DNA from: a virus
Strand: one strand, 5' to 3'
IMG/VR virus record: IMGVR_UViG_3300022821_000050
Span: 1-39,565 of that record
DNA length: 39,565 bases
Below are positions 34,035 to 39,565 of the stretch, one piece after another; the stretch's first letter is position 1, and the number at the start of each line of letters is the position of its first letter. The notes below the pieces were generated by a model. The model made no database searches, was not told the DNA's origin, and was given only the letters and a program-made list of their open reading frames with translations. The position numbers were made by a program, and so were the translations under genes.

Positions 34035-34538
34035 ATGGATATAAATATAAAATATGGTTGTTTAATGGCTTATGCAGACATACCAAGATGGAATGATGTA
34101 ACTAAATTATTAGATAATAGATACGTAGAAGATGATGGTTTAGAAATGAATCCACATGTAAATGTATTATCTGGTATTGATATAGGTGATAAGAGTAAAG
34201 TAAACGAAATACATAAATTATTAAATATATTAAAAATTGAAAAATTCCCAATGTACATTACAGGTATAGGTATATTTCAACATGATGGTTTTGATATTTT
34301 AAAATTTGATATAGAATCCAATATATTAAGGCGATTAAATTATTTATTTGATAGTATTTTTATAAATACAGATATGCCTACTGATTACACCCCACATATG
34401 ACTATAGCTAGAACTATACCAGATACAGCAAATCAATATGTAACTAAATTTGATAAACCAATAAAGATTTATCCGAATAAATTTGTATATTCAGAAGATG
34501 ATGAAAGTTTTGATAATTTATCTTATAGAATACGATGA
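34035..34538 (+). CDS. 2H phosphoesterase (LigT-like; possible anti-CBASS Acb1-type)
   Basis: This 167-residue protein has the two histidine motifs of the 2H superfamily: NPHVNVLSG with His41 and YTPHMTIA with His121, in the usual two-lobed layout. It opens with YGCLMAYADIPRW and has GIGIFQHDGFDILKF between the lobes. 2H enzymes cut 2'-5' or cyclic phosphodiesters; phage members include T4 Acb1, which destroys CBASS cyclic nucleotide signals. The first motif is HVN instead of the usual HxT, so activity may be altered. AGAGATTG precedes the ATG; the stop overlaps the next ATG. An RNA-repair or tRNA-processing role is an alternative. Confidence 0.78.
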   Translation: MDINIKYGCLMAYADIPRWNDVTKLLDNRYVEDDGLEMNPHVNVLSGIDIGDKSKVNEIHKLLNILKIEKFPMYITGIGIFQHDGFDILKFDIESNILRRLNYLFDSIFINTDMPTDYTPHMTIARTIPDTANQYVTKFDKPIKIYPNKFVYSEDDESFDNLSYRIR

Positions 34539-34729
34539 TAGAGCAATATGTTCCATTCCCAATAGATAATTATTATTTGAATGTATATGATTATTGTATA
34601 TATTATATAGCAGATGATAATCCTAGTATTCATTACAAATTATCAACACAAAACATAAACATATATAAACAGTTTGCGATAGACAATATATCTTGGTACA
34701 TAAAATACAAGATAATCAATCAGAAATAG
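34535..34729 (+). CDS. Small Tyr/Ile-rich protein of unknown function
   Basis: This 64-residue protein overlaps the 2H phosphoesterase stop by 4 nt, so the two are co-translated. It resembles the product of 35734-35970 in layout: an N-terminal FPI/LPIP, then YDYxxxYI and a final WYIxxK. No family recognised. It may be a partner of the 2H enzyme. Confidence 0.5.
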   Translation: MIEQYVPFPIDNYYLNVYDYCIYYIADDNPSIHYKLSTQNINIYKQFAIDNISWYIKYKIINQK

Positions 34730-34812
34730 CTATACGTTGAATTTTTATATATAAATCGTGTATTTTATCCATAAACAACATAACATCTCTTAAAACGCAT
34801 TTAAATGATTAA

Positions 34813-34844
34813 TTTGGTATTATAGTTTCTTTTCCGTAAGTTTG
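34813..34844 (+). promoter_or_regulatory. Bacteroidetes-type early promoter
   Basis: TTTG (34813-34816), 20 nt, TAAGTTTG (34837-34844). The sequence after it (TATATTATTTAATAA) is shared with the promoter at 37186-37217. It lies 34 nt before the start of the gene at 34879. Confidence 0.8.
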
Positions 34845-34878
34845 TATATTATTTAATAACAATGAACAGGAATTGATC

Positions 34879-35271
34879 ATGGATTCGAAAACGATCATAG
34901 AAGATCTATTAGGTTTACCTAATGAAATCAAATATAATGAAAAAAATAATTTTGATTTAAAACAGAAGATGAACGAGCTACAGGGAAAGAAAAATAATGT
35001 GGTTACAGCTCATAAACACGATATTAATATATCTGTAGATTCTAAAGGTAAAAGTATTTACACTAACGATAAGATGCGAGATGCAGAACTTGGAATGAGA
35101 TTACTCGAAGATGTAGATTACATCAAGTTTGATAATGAAATAAAAAAAATGGATACGGAGTTATATTCTAATAACAGCCATATCCATTTTTTAGAAGATA
35201 AACAACGAAATATAAGATCTATACTAAATTATCTAAAATCAAACAAGTCAATTGAGGAACTACTCGATTAA
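34879..35271 (+). CDS. Helical protein of unknown function, early gene
   Basis: About 130 residues, mostly coiled coil (NFDLKQKMNELQGKKNN, FLEDKQRNIRSILNYL). The middle SVDSKGKSIYTNDKMRD and ELGMRLLEDVDY resemble a family of phage proteins of unknown role with a 'kpysN...R..a...rL..d..y' pattern. AGGA lies 7 nt before the ATG at 34879, which I prefer to the TTG at 34873. The host-type promoter just upstream marks it as early. It overlaps the Hsp20 gene end by 12 nt in convergent orientation. Confidence 0.65.
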   Translation: MDSKTIIEDLLGLPNEIKYNEKNNFDLKQKMNELQGKKNNVVTAHKHDINISVDSKGKSIYTNDKMRDAELGMRLLEDVDYIKFDNEIKKMDTELYSNNSHIHFLEDKQRNIRSILNYLKSNKSIEELLD

Positions 35272-35598
35272 TATTTTAGATTGAATATTTTTCTTTTTGG
35301 GAAATATTACGGTTAATATACCGTCCTTACATTTAGCATTAATATTTTTGTAATTTACACCCTTCATATGGATTCTATATTTTAGATCTACATTTGGGGT
35401 TTTTTTATTTTGTGATGATTTGATTATCAATTCATCATTTATAATATCAATTGATAATGTATCCTTGTTATTACCAGGCACTACGAATGTACCTATATAT
35501 TCATTCTCATCTTCTGAAAATTTATGAAATGGGTGATTTCTGAATTCAGTATCTTTCATTTCATCTATCAAATGCTTAAATCTATACTCATTAAACAT
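35260..35598 (-). CDS. Small heat shock protein (Hsp20 family)
   Basis: This 112-residue protein shows the alpha-crystallin domain: FVVPGNNKDTLSIDIINDEL, then YRIHMKGV and the conserved close CKDGILTVIFPKKK. Hsp20 proteins hold unfolding proteins in solution as oligomers. They are frequent in marine T4-like phages, where they may help virion assembly. GGAGAG lies before the ATG. The gene is convergent with the early gene on its left and divergent from the small gene on the right, sharing a 135-bp control region with two operator-like palindromes. Confidence 0.85.
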   Translation of the reverse strand: MFNEYRFKHLIDEMKDTEFRNHPFHKFSEDENEYIGTFVVPGNNKDTLSIDIINDELIIKSSQNKKTPNVDLKYRIHMKGVNYKNINAKCKDGILTVIFPKKKNIQSKILIE

Positions 35599-35662
35599 AA
35601 TCTCTCCGTTATATTAAAAATAATTTAATTGTATGGTATAATAATCGTGCCAATAATCAACA

Positions 35663-35675
35663 TGACGTTTTGTCA
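35663..35675. promoter_or_regulatory. Operator-like palindrome TGAC-N5-GTCA (left)
   Basis: TGACGTTTTGTCA. It is the partner of an equal-length TGAC-N5-GTCA palindrome at 35705-35717. The start-to-start distance is 42 bp, about four helical turns, so a dimeric repressor could bind both on the same face. Confidence 0.55.
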
Positions 35676-35696
35676 CGACATATATTATATGTAAAA

Positions 35697-35727
35697 TTTG
35701 ATATTGACAGAATGTCAGTTATATTTA
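35697..35727 (+). promoter_or_regulatory. Putative regulated promoter TTTG-N19-TATATTTA
   Basis: TTTG (35697-35700), 19 nt, TATATTTA (35720-35727), then 6 nt to the ATG at 35734. The right operator-like palindrome fills the spacer, so a bound repressor would block polymerase. No Shine-Dalgarno lies between, so the message may be leaderless. Confidence 0.5.
35705..35717. promoter_or_regulatory. Operator-like palindrome TGAC-N5-GTCA (right)
   Basis: TGACAGAATGTCA, a 5+5 bp inverted repeat lying between the -33 and -7 boxes of the small gene that starts at 35734. See 35663-35675 for the paired site. Confidence 0.6.
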
Positions 35728-35733
35728 TTCATT

Positions 35734-35970
35734 ATGAATATACCATTACCGATACCAAATATAACTGACAAAGTTAAGCCATTGTACTTTTATGATTACG
35801 TGTGTTTATATATAGATATTAATACGTTAAAGTTAAGTGCTAAATACACTATAGGATCTGAATTTACAGTTCCAATTCATAGGACTGAGAATGATACTAT
35901 CAATCTATATCATGATATATATAATTGGTATATAAGAAAAAAATTTGTTAATATGATTTCTTTTTCGTAA
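35734..35970 (+). CDS. Small protein of unknown function, likely regulated
   Basis: About 78 residues, beginning MNIPLPIPNITDKV, with YFYDYVCLYIDI and a final YNWYIRKKFVNMISFS. The layout is like the small protein at 34535-34729, so they may be distant paralogues. The ATG at 35734 lies 6 nt after a TATATTTA box and no Shine-Dalgarno is seen. The last ~9 codons lie within the promoter for the next gene. Function unknown. Confidence 0.5.
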   Translation: MNIPLPIPNITDKVKPLYFYDYVCLYIDINTLKLSAKYTIGSEFTVPIHRTENDTINLYHDIYNWYIRKKFVNMISFS

Positions 35971-35975
35971 GTTTG
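35944..35975 (+). promoter_or_regulatory. Bacteroidetes-type early promoter
   Basis: TTTG (35944-35947), 20 nt, TAAGTTTG (35968-35975), inside the 3' end of the previous gene. The spacer shares TATGATTTCTTTTTCG with 7563-7594 and 32883-32914. It drives the two genes at 36007-36409. Confidence 0.8.
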
Positions 35976-36006
35976 TATATTATTAATAATAATAAAGGAT
36001 TTTAAT

Positions 36007-36201
36007 ATGTCAATACCTACAATTAAAGGTAAGAAGATAGTTGGTGACTTTAAATTTAGATACTCTAATGTATTTGAAGATAACAATATACAATACAAAC
36101 AAGTCACTTTCAATATACCTATAGACGTTAGTGATTCCAATATAGAATTATACGCTAATAAATTAAAAGATGATTTTATATCGGAGTTTACAGATGAGTG
36201 A
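36007..36201 (+). CDS. Small protein of unknown function
   Basis: This 64-residue protein (FRYSNVFEDNNIQYKQVTF, ending DDFISEFTDE) looks like a small beta-rich domain. AAAGGA lies 8 nt before the ATG. It is early by promoter position and overlaps the membrane protein downstream. No family recognised. Confidence 0.6.
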   Translation: MSIPTIKGKKIVGDFKFRYSNVFEDNNIQYKQVTFNIPIDVSDSNIELYANKLKDDFISEFTDE

Positions 36202-36409
36202 TAATAAAATAACTATAGATATGGGAATAGCTCCATTATCAACATTAACACTAATTTTCATAGTTTTAAAACTAACCAATATTATAACTTGGTCTTGGTT
36301 TTGGGTATTAAGTCCAACTCTGATACCAATTGGATTATTGATATTCATTATATCAATTGTATTATTAGTAGGTTTATTTTATAATTTAAAAGATAGAACC
36401 GAAGATTAA
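36194..36409 (+). CDS. Small two-helix membrane protein (Fragile-X-F-like)
   Basis: About 71 residues with two transmembrane helices. The pattern ITIDMGIAPLSTLTLIFIVL, LTNIITWSWFWVLSP and then a second hydrophobic run matches a widespread small phage membrane family annotated as transmembrane Fragile-X-F protein; its role is unknown. GGAG lies 7 nt before the ATG at 36194; the start overlaps the previous stop. Its stop codon sits in the loop of a bidirectional terminator. Confidence 0.65.
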   Translation: MSDNKITIDMGIAPLSTLTLIFIVLKLTNIITWSWFWVLSPTLIPIGLLIFIISIVLLVGLFYNLKDRTED

Positions 36410-36423
36410 TTCTTTGGTTCTAT
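36393..36423. terminator. Bidirectional terminator with both stop codons in the loop
   Basis: ATAGAACCGAAG (36393-36404) pairs with CTTTGGTTCTAT (36412-36423), a 12-bp stem with one G-U pair and a 7-nt ATTAATT loop. T-rich sequence follows on both strands. The stop codons of the two convergent genes (36407-36409 plus, 36408-36406 minus) both lie in the loop, so the stem encodes both C-termini. Confidence 0.75.
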
Positions 36424-37140
36424 TATTTTAACTATTTCTACTGGTAAGGTGTCTAATATACTCTTATATTCTACAATAAACTTATTTTCTTTGTAAAACA
36501 TAGCTAATCCAATAGGATCTGATATATTTGTGGTTGGTATAGATTTAACCTTATTTAAGCAATATAAATTAGAATTATTTGATATTGACCAGAAATAACA
36601 TCTATTATACTCAAAATCAGTTGTATTTACAGTTATTGAGTTGGAATTACAATATACTTGTTGAATTACATTACCAACTTCGTCAGTTATATCCATAGTA
36701 ACAGGCTCATCAGACTTCCAAGTTAATAATATTTCATTACCTACGAAATACGTTGAATATGGATATGATATTTTACCTCTATTACCCATAGTAGACCTTT
36801 CTACAGCACCAAGAGTGTAACTATTACCCCCAGAAGATAATAAATCATCTGAGTCTTGCAAATCAGATAATAATTTATTAGCTAAATGAGAATTTACATC
36901 TGAATTTTTTAATGAATTCATAACTATTATCTTTGATACAGAATATACACCTACATTATCAAATTTTACATTGTCATTTATAGATAATGATGAATTTTTT
37001 TTAATTTTTATCATATCAGATAAAGATAAAACTTGATTTTTTGTGATTTTTTTGTTTTTTAGATATACATCACCATCTACAGATGTAACTTTGTATGTAG
37101 TTGATAGCAATATATTCATTAGTAATAGTAATATAAACAT
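36406..37140 (-). CDS. Secreted FecR-like protein
   Basis: This 244-residue protein starts with a hydrophobic signal sequence (FILLLLMNILLSTTYK), then YKVTSVDGDVYLKNK and LSLSDMIKIKKNSSLSI. That is the 'v..v.G.v.....v..gd.i.t...s.l.i' pattern of FecR domains (about 17-60). The remainder is a beta-rich domain with a cysteine pair (CYFWSISNNSNLYC). It would be exported to the periplasm or surface, perhaps to sense or bind a host component. A late-type promoter motif lies 28 nt upstream. Family call moderate, role inferred. Confidence 0.6.
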   Translation of the reverse strand: MFILLLLMNILLSTTYKVTSVDGDVYLKNKKITKNQVLSLSDMIKIKKNSSLSINDNVKFDNVGVYSVSKIIVMNSLKNSDVNSHLANKLLSDLQDSDDLLSSGGNSYTLGAVERSTMGNRGKISYPYSTYFVGNEILLTWKSDEPVTMDITDEVGNVIQQVYCNSNSITVNTTDFEYNRCYFWSISNNSNLYCLNKVKSIPTTNISDPIGLAMFYKENKFIVEYKSILDTLPVEIVKIIEPKN

Positions 37141-37167
37141 GTAATAACCTTTAAATTGATTGTGTTA

Positions 37168-37182
37168 TAATAAATATAAATA
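37168..37182 (-). promoter_or_regulatory. Candidate late promoter for the secreted protein
   Basis: 14 of 15 bases match the motif at 963-977 and 3533-3547, in the same orientation relative to the gene. It is back-to-back with the host-type promoter at 37186-37217, so late and early transcription would diverge from one 50-bp segment. Confidence 0.4.
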
Positions 37183-37185
37183 AAA

Positions 37186-37217
37186 TTTGCATAAGTCAAT
37201 ATTTTTTCGTAAGTTTG
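37186..37217 (+). promoter_or_regulatory. Bacteroidetes-type early promoter of the accessory cassette
   Basis: TTTG (37186-37189), 20 nt, TAAGTTTG (37210-37217). Downstream TATATTATTTAATAA repeats that of 34813-34844. It shows that the transposase-methyltransferase cassette is wired into the phage expression programme. Confidence 0.8.
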
Positions 37218-37250
37218 TATATTATTTAATAATAAATAGTGATTTATTGT

Positions 37251-37934
37251 ATGGGTGGAAATATTTTCAAATCATCTGTTAGATGTGATAAAAGCACGGT
37301 TAATCGTATAACGAGTGATATTACTAATGAATATACATATAAGTTCAGATTAAAATCTGAGGGAGTGTTATTTTATAAAGAAAAGGATTCATTCGGTGAT
37401 ATAGACATTCTGATAGAAGTTGATGAAACTTATGTTGGTGGAAAGAACAAAAATAAACACGCTAGTAAAAAAATAAAAGGAACACAAGGTCGTTCTATAA
37501 AAGATAAAACTCCTGTGTTTGGAATGTTAGAAAGAGGTGGTAAAGTAATTGCTCAAAAAGTTAGTTCGGTTGGAGCGAAAGAACTTCAATCTATTATAAG
37601 AGAAAAAGTTCAAAGAACTGCTACTATAATGAGTGATGAGTGGACTGCTTATTCAAATTTATCGAAAAATTTTAATCACGCAGTAGTTAATCATGGAGCA
37701 GGTGTTTACGTTATAGATGACGTTTACACAAACTCAATAGAGGGATTTTGGAGTACGTTAAAACGTGGTATAATAGGAATTTATCACAGTATAACTCCTA
37801 AACATCTCGATAAATACGTTAAGGAGTTTGAATTTCGGTATAACACTAGACATCTAAATGAGAATGAAAGATTTGTTTCTTTCTTTAGTAAATTAAATGA
37901 TTGTAGAATAGAATATAAAGAATTAATAAAGTAA
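37251..37934 (+). CDS. Truncated ISXO2/IS1595-type transposase
   Basis: This 227-residue protein has the ISXO2-like DDE domain: EVDETYVGGK with D58, SDEWTAYSN with D129, NSIEGFWSTLKRG with E164, then FRYNTR. The catalytic triad is kept. The N-terminal zinc ribbon and part of the helix-turn-helix of full-length IS1595 transposases (around 300 residues) are missing; only SVRCDKSTVNRITSDI resembles the HTH. The frame could open at GTG 37239. It starts right after a phage promoter and no terminal inverted repeats are seen, so it looks domesticated or a remnant rather than a mobile insertion. Confidence 0.8.
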   Translation: MGGNIFKSSVRCDKSTVNRITSDITNEYTYKFRLKSEGVLFYKEKDSFGDIDILIEVDETYVGGKNKNKHASKKIKGTQGRSIKDKTPVFGMLERGGKVIAQKVSSVGAKELQSIIREKVQRTATIMSDEWTAYSNLSKNFNHAVVNHGAGVYVIDDVYTNSIEGFWSTLKRGIIGIYHSITPKHLDKYVKEFEFRYNTRHLNENERFVSFFSKLNDCRIEYKELIK

Positions 37935-37940
37935 CACAGT

Positions 37941-39077
37941 ATGCCTATCGTAACAATGACAAACGCCCAAAATTCAAAGAATGATGAATTTTATACTCAA
38001 TGGGGTGAGATTGAACAAGAGATTAATTCATATTTAGAACATAATCCTAATATATTTAAAGATAAAATTATACTTCTTCCATGTGATGACCCAGAATGGA
38101 GCAACTTCACTAAATATTTCGCACAAAATTTTGAAAGATTTGGATTAAAAAAGTTAATTAGTACAAGTTTTGCACAAGAAAGTAAAGCGTATAAAACGTC
38201 ATACCAACCTTCATTATTTGAATCCAACTCTCCAAAGTTTGATTATGATAAAACAAAAATTAAAGGAAAGATTTTTACTCTTACTCGTAATCCGACGGGC
38301 AATGGTAAAGTTGATGTAAATGATTTAGAGTGGAGTTATTTAGATGGTGATGGTGATTTTAGAAGTGATGAAGTTACAAAACTCCGTGATGGTTCAGATA
38401 TAATAATAACAAATCCTCCATTTTCATTGTTTATAGATTTTTTATCGTGGGTTGCTGATACTGATAAGGCATTCATTTTAATTGGTAATATGAATGCTAT
38501 ATCATATAAAGAAACATTTCCATTGATTCAGAGTGGTAAATTGTGGTTAGGTGTTACAAATTTCAACAAAGGTACATATTTTCGTGTACCCAATGAATTT
38601 ATATATGCGGAATCATACCAACACGATAGGGAGAGGTGTGGTGTAAAAGTTAATAGGGTTGCTGGTGTTTGTTGGTTTACAAACATTGACCATGGAAGAA
38701 GACACCAACCACTTCCCTTAATGACTAAACAAAATAATCTAAGATTTAACACCAAAATATTATGTAAAAATCCGTATGAACCGTATGATAATTATGAGGC
38801 TATTGAAGTTCCATATGTGGATTCTATCCCAAGTGATTATGTTGGTATTATGGGTGTACCTATTACATTTTTAGATAAATTTTGCCCTGAACAATTTGAG
38901 ATTATATGGCAAGCTAGTGGTAATACAAGAGCATCTGCACCCAAAGAAATATTAAATTTAGTAGGATATGTGCCGCATACTAAAGATAAGGGTGGTGGGG
39001 CATTATTAAATGGGTTAATGAAATTTGGTAGAATATTAATTAGACATAAACGAGATGTGGATGAAAACAATACTTAG
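37941..39077 (+). CDS. EcoRI-family adenine-specific DNA methyltransferase
   Basis: This 378-residue protein matches the M.EcoRI family: KNDEFYTQ (residues 13-20), [12 protein letters not shown] (45-56), [10 protein letters not shown], and the catalytic NPPF (158-161). It would transfer a methyl group from SAM to adenine N6 in a short target. M.EcoRI is 326 residues, so it has ~50 extra. In a phage it may protect DNA from host restriction or act with the DUF262 protein encoded next, which overlaps its end by 17 nt. Target sequence unknown. Confidence 0.9.
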   Translation: MPIVTMTNAQNSKNDEFYTQWGEIEQEINSYLEHNPNIFKDKIILLPCDDPEWSNFTKYFAQNFERFGLKKLISTSFAQESKAYKTSYQPSLFESNSPKFDYDKTKIKGKIFTLTRNPTGNGKVDVNDLEWSYLDGDGDFRSDEVTKLRDGSDIIITNPPFSLFIDFLSWVADTDKAFILIGNMNAISYKETFPLIQSGKLWLGVTNFNKGTYFRVPNEFIYAESYQHDRERCGVKVNRVAGVCWFTNIDHGRRHQPLPLMTKQNNLRFNTKILCKNPYEPYDNYEAIEVPYVDSIPSDYVGIMGVPITFLDKFCPEQFEIIWQASGNTRASAPKEILNLVGYVPHTKDKGGGALLNGLMKFGRILIRHKRDVDENNT

Positions 39078-39565
39078 AACAGAAATCACAGTCAAAGAAA
39101 TTTGTGATGGTTTCATATATAATGAACTTGAAGGTAAAGGGTTATTTGGTCTTTCTGGGTCATTAATAATTCAACCCGAGTATCAACGGAATTACATTTA
39201 TAACGATGGAAAAAAAGATGTAGCCGTAATTGAATCTATACTTAAAAGCTACCCACTTGGATTAATATACTTCAATAAAGTTGATGATGGTAAATTTGAA
39301 GTTTTAGATGGACAACAAAGAATTACAAGTATGGGTAGATATGTAACTAATAAATTTGCAATTAAAGATGTAAACGGCTTGGAACAATATTTCGATGCAC
39401 TCCCAAACGATAAACAAGCTAAAATCTTCAACACCAAACTTATAAAATTTATAAGTTGGTTAGAAGATAATAAAATTTCATCTGTAATAGATAGACCAAC
39501 TGAGAAAATGGCGTTTGACTTTGCTAATGAACGATTAGATGGTGTTATATCCACATATAAAGAAC
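39061..39565 (+). CDS. DUF262 (GmrS-type) protein, partial
   Basis: The 5' part of a gene running off the window, 168 residues visible. It has [10 protein letters not shown] (38-47) and DGQQRITS (83-90), the hallmarks of DUF262, a ParB-like NTP-binding domain found in restriction enzymes such as GmrSD and in BREX/DISARM-related nucleases. It overlaps the methyltransferase gene by 17 nt, a sign of a co-evolved pair. A C-terminal nuclease (HNH or similar) may lie beyond the window. Confidence 0.85.
   Translation, partial: MKTILRTEITVKEICDGFIYNELEGKGLFGLSGSLIIQPEYQRNYIYNDGKKDVAVIESILKSYPLGLIYFNKVDDGKFEVLDGQQRITSMGRYVTNKFAIKDVNGLEQYFDALPNDKQAKIFNTKLIKFISWLEDNKISSVIDRPTEKMAFDFANERLDGVISTYKE

Noticed and set aside
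35270-35291. AATATT/AATATT hairpin plus T-run after the gene at 34879 as a terminator
   Set aside because: Only 6 A/T pairs with an 8-nt loop; too weak to call in this composition.
37186-39077. Complete IS1595-type insertion sequence
   Set aside because: No terminal inverted repeats or target duplications seen around the transposase, and a phage promoter lies directly upstream.
37997-39554. Several minus-strand open frames of 75-101 codons opposite the methyltransferase and DUF262 genes
   Set aside because: The sense strand encodes recognisable domains with intact motifs throughout; these are shadows.

Overview
The window is part of a large, very AT-rich genome of a contractile-tailed, T4-like phage. 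Evidence for this is a gp6-type and a gp25-type baseplate wedge protein, a gp5-type spike, a gp55-type late sigma factor, a gp46/gp47 (SbcC/SbcD) recombination nuclease, a TOPRIM primase and several structural families I know mainly from marine T4-like phages. The host is probably a Bacteroidetes bacterium. Five separate sites carry a TTTG box, exactly 20 bp, then TAAGTTTG, which matches the -33 TTTG / -7 TAnnTTTG promoter used by the Bacteroidetes primary sigma factor. A DUF4494-like protein, a family known from Bacteroidetes, points the same way. TTG and GTG start codons are common.

Layout. (1) 1-3.5 kb, minus strand: two distal tail-fibre-like proteins, the first cut by the window edge. 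(2) 3.5-8.0 kb, minus: a replication/recombination island (fused SbcD-SbcC nuclease, primase, GIY-YIG endonuclease) inside the late region, with its own host-type promoter at 7563-7594. (3) 8.0-27.5 kb, minus: a long virion cassette of tail-decoration proteins sharing C-terminal modules, then baseplate-associated proteins, gp6, gp25 and the gp5-like spike, mostly with overlapping start and stop codons. (4) 27.5-32.9 kb, minus: late sigma factor, small membrane protein, degenerate HD-domain protein, a lysis-type pair (SLT transglycosylase plus coiled-coil membrane protein), a methyltransferase, and small unknowns read from a second host-type promoter at 32883-32914.

(5) 32.9-33.7 kb: an 800-bp gene-free stretch. 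Its first part (about 32969-33202) is less AT-rich and folds on paper into a row of hairpins, a candidate structured RNA. Its second part is almost pure A/T with a tandem repeat and TATTC-N-GAATA palindromes. (6) 33.7-37.2 kb, both strands: small regulatory or accessory genes (zinc-ribbon protein, 2H phosphoesterase, Hsp20, membrane proteins, a secreted FecR-like protein) with clear promoters, paired operators and a bidirectional terminator. (7) 37.2-39.6 kb, plus: an accessory cassette under a phage early promoter: a truncated ISXO2/IS1595-type transposase, an EcoRI-family adenine methyltransferase and a DUF262 protein running off the window.

Reading as a whole: host RNA polymerase would read the TTTG/TAAGTTTG promoters early. 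These drive the primase/nuclease genes, the unknown genes near 32 kb, the small plus-strand genes and the methyltransferase cassette. The gp55-like sigma factor would later read a second motif (TATATTTAT, several copies pointing into genes) to express tail and baseplate genes. The 2H phosphoesterase (possible anti-CBASS) and the methyltransferase/DUF262 cassette are the best candidates for conflict with host defences or rival phages.
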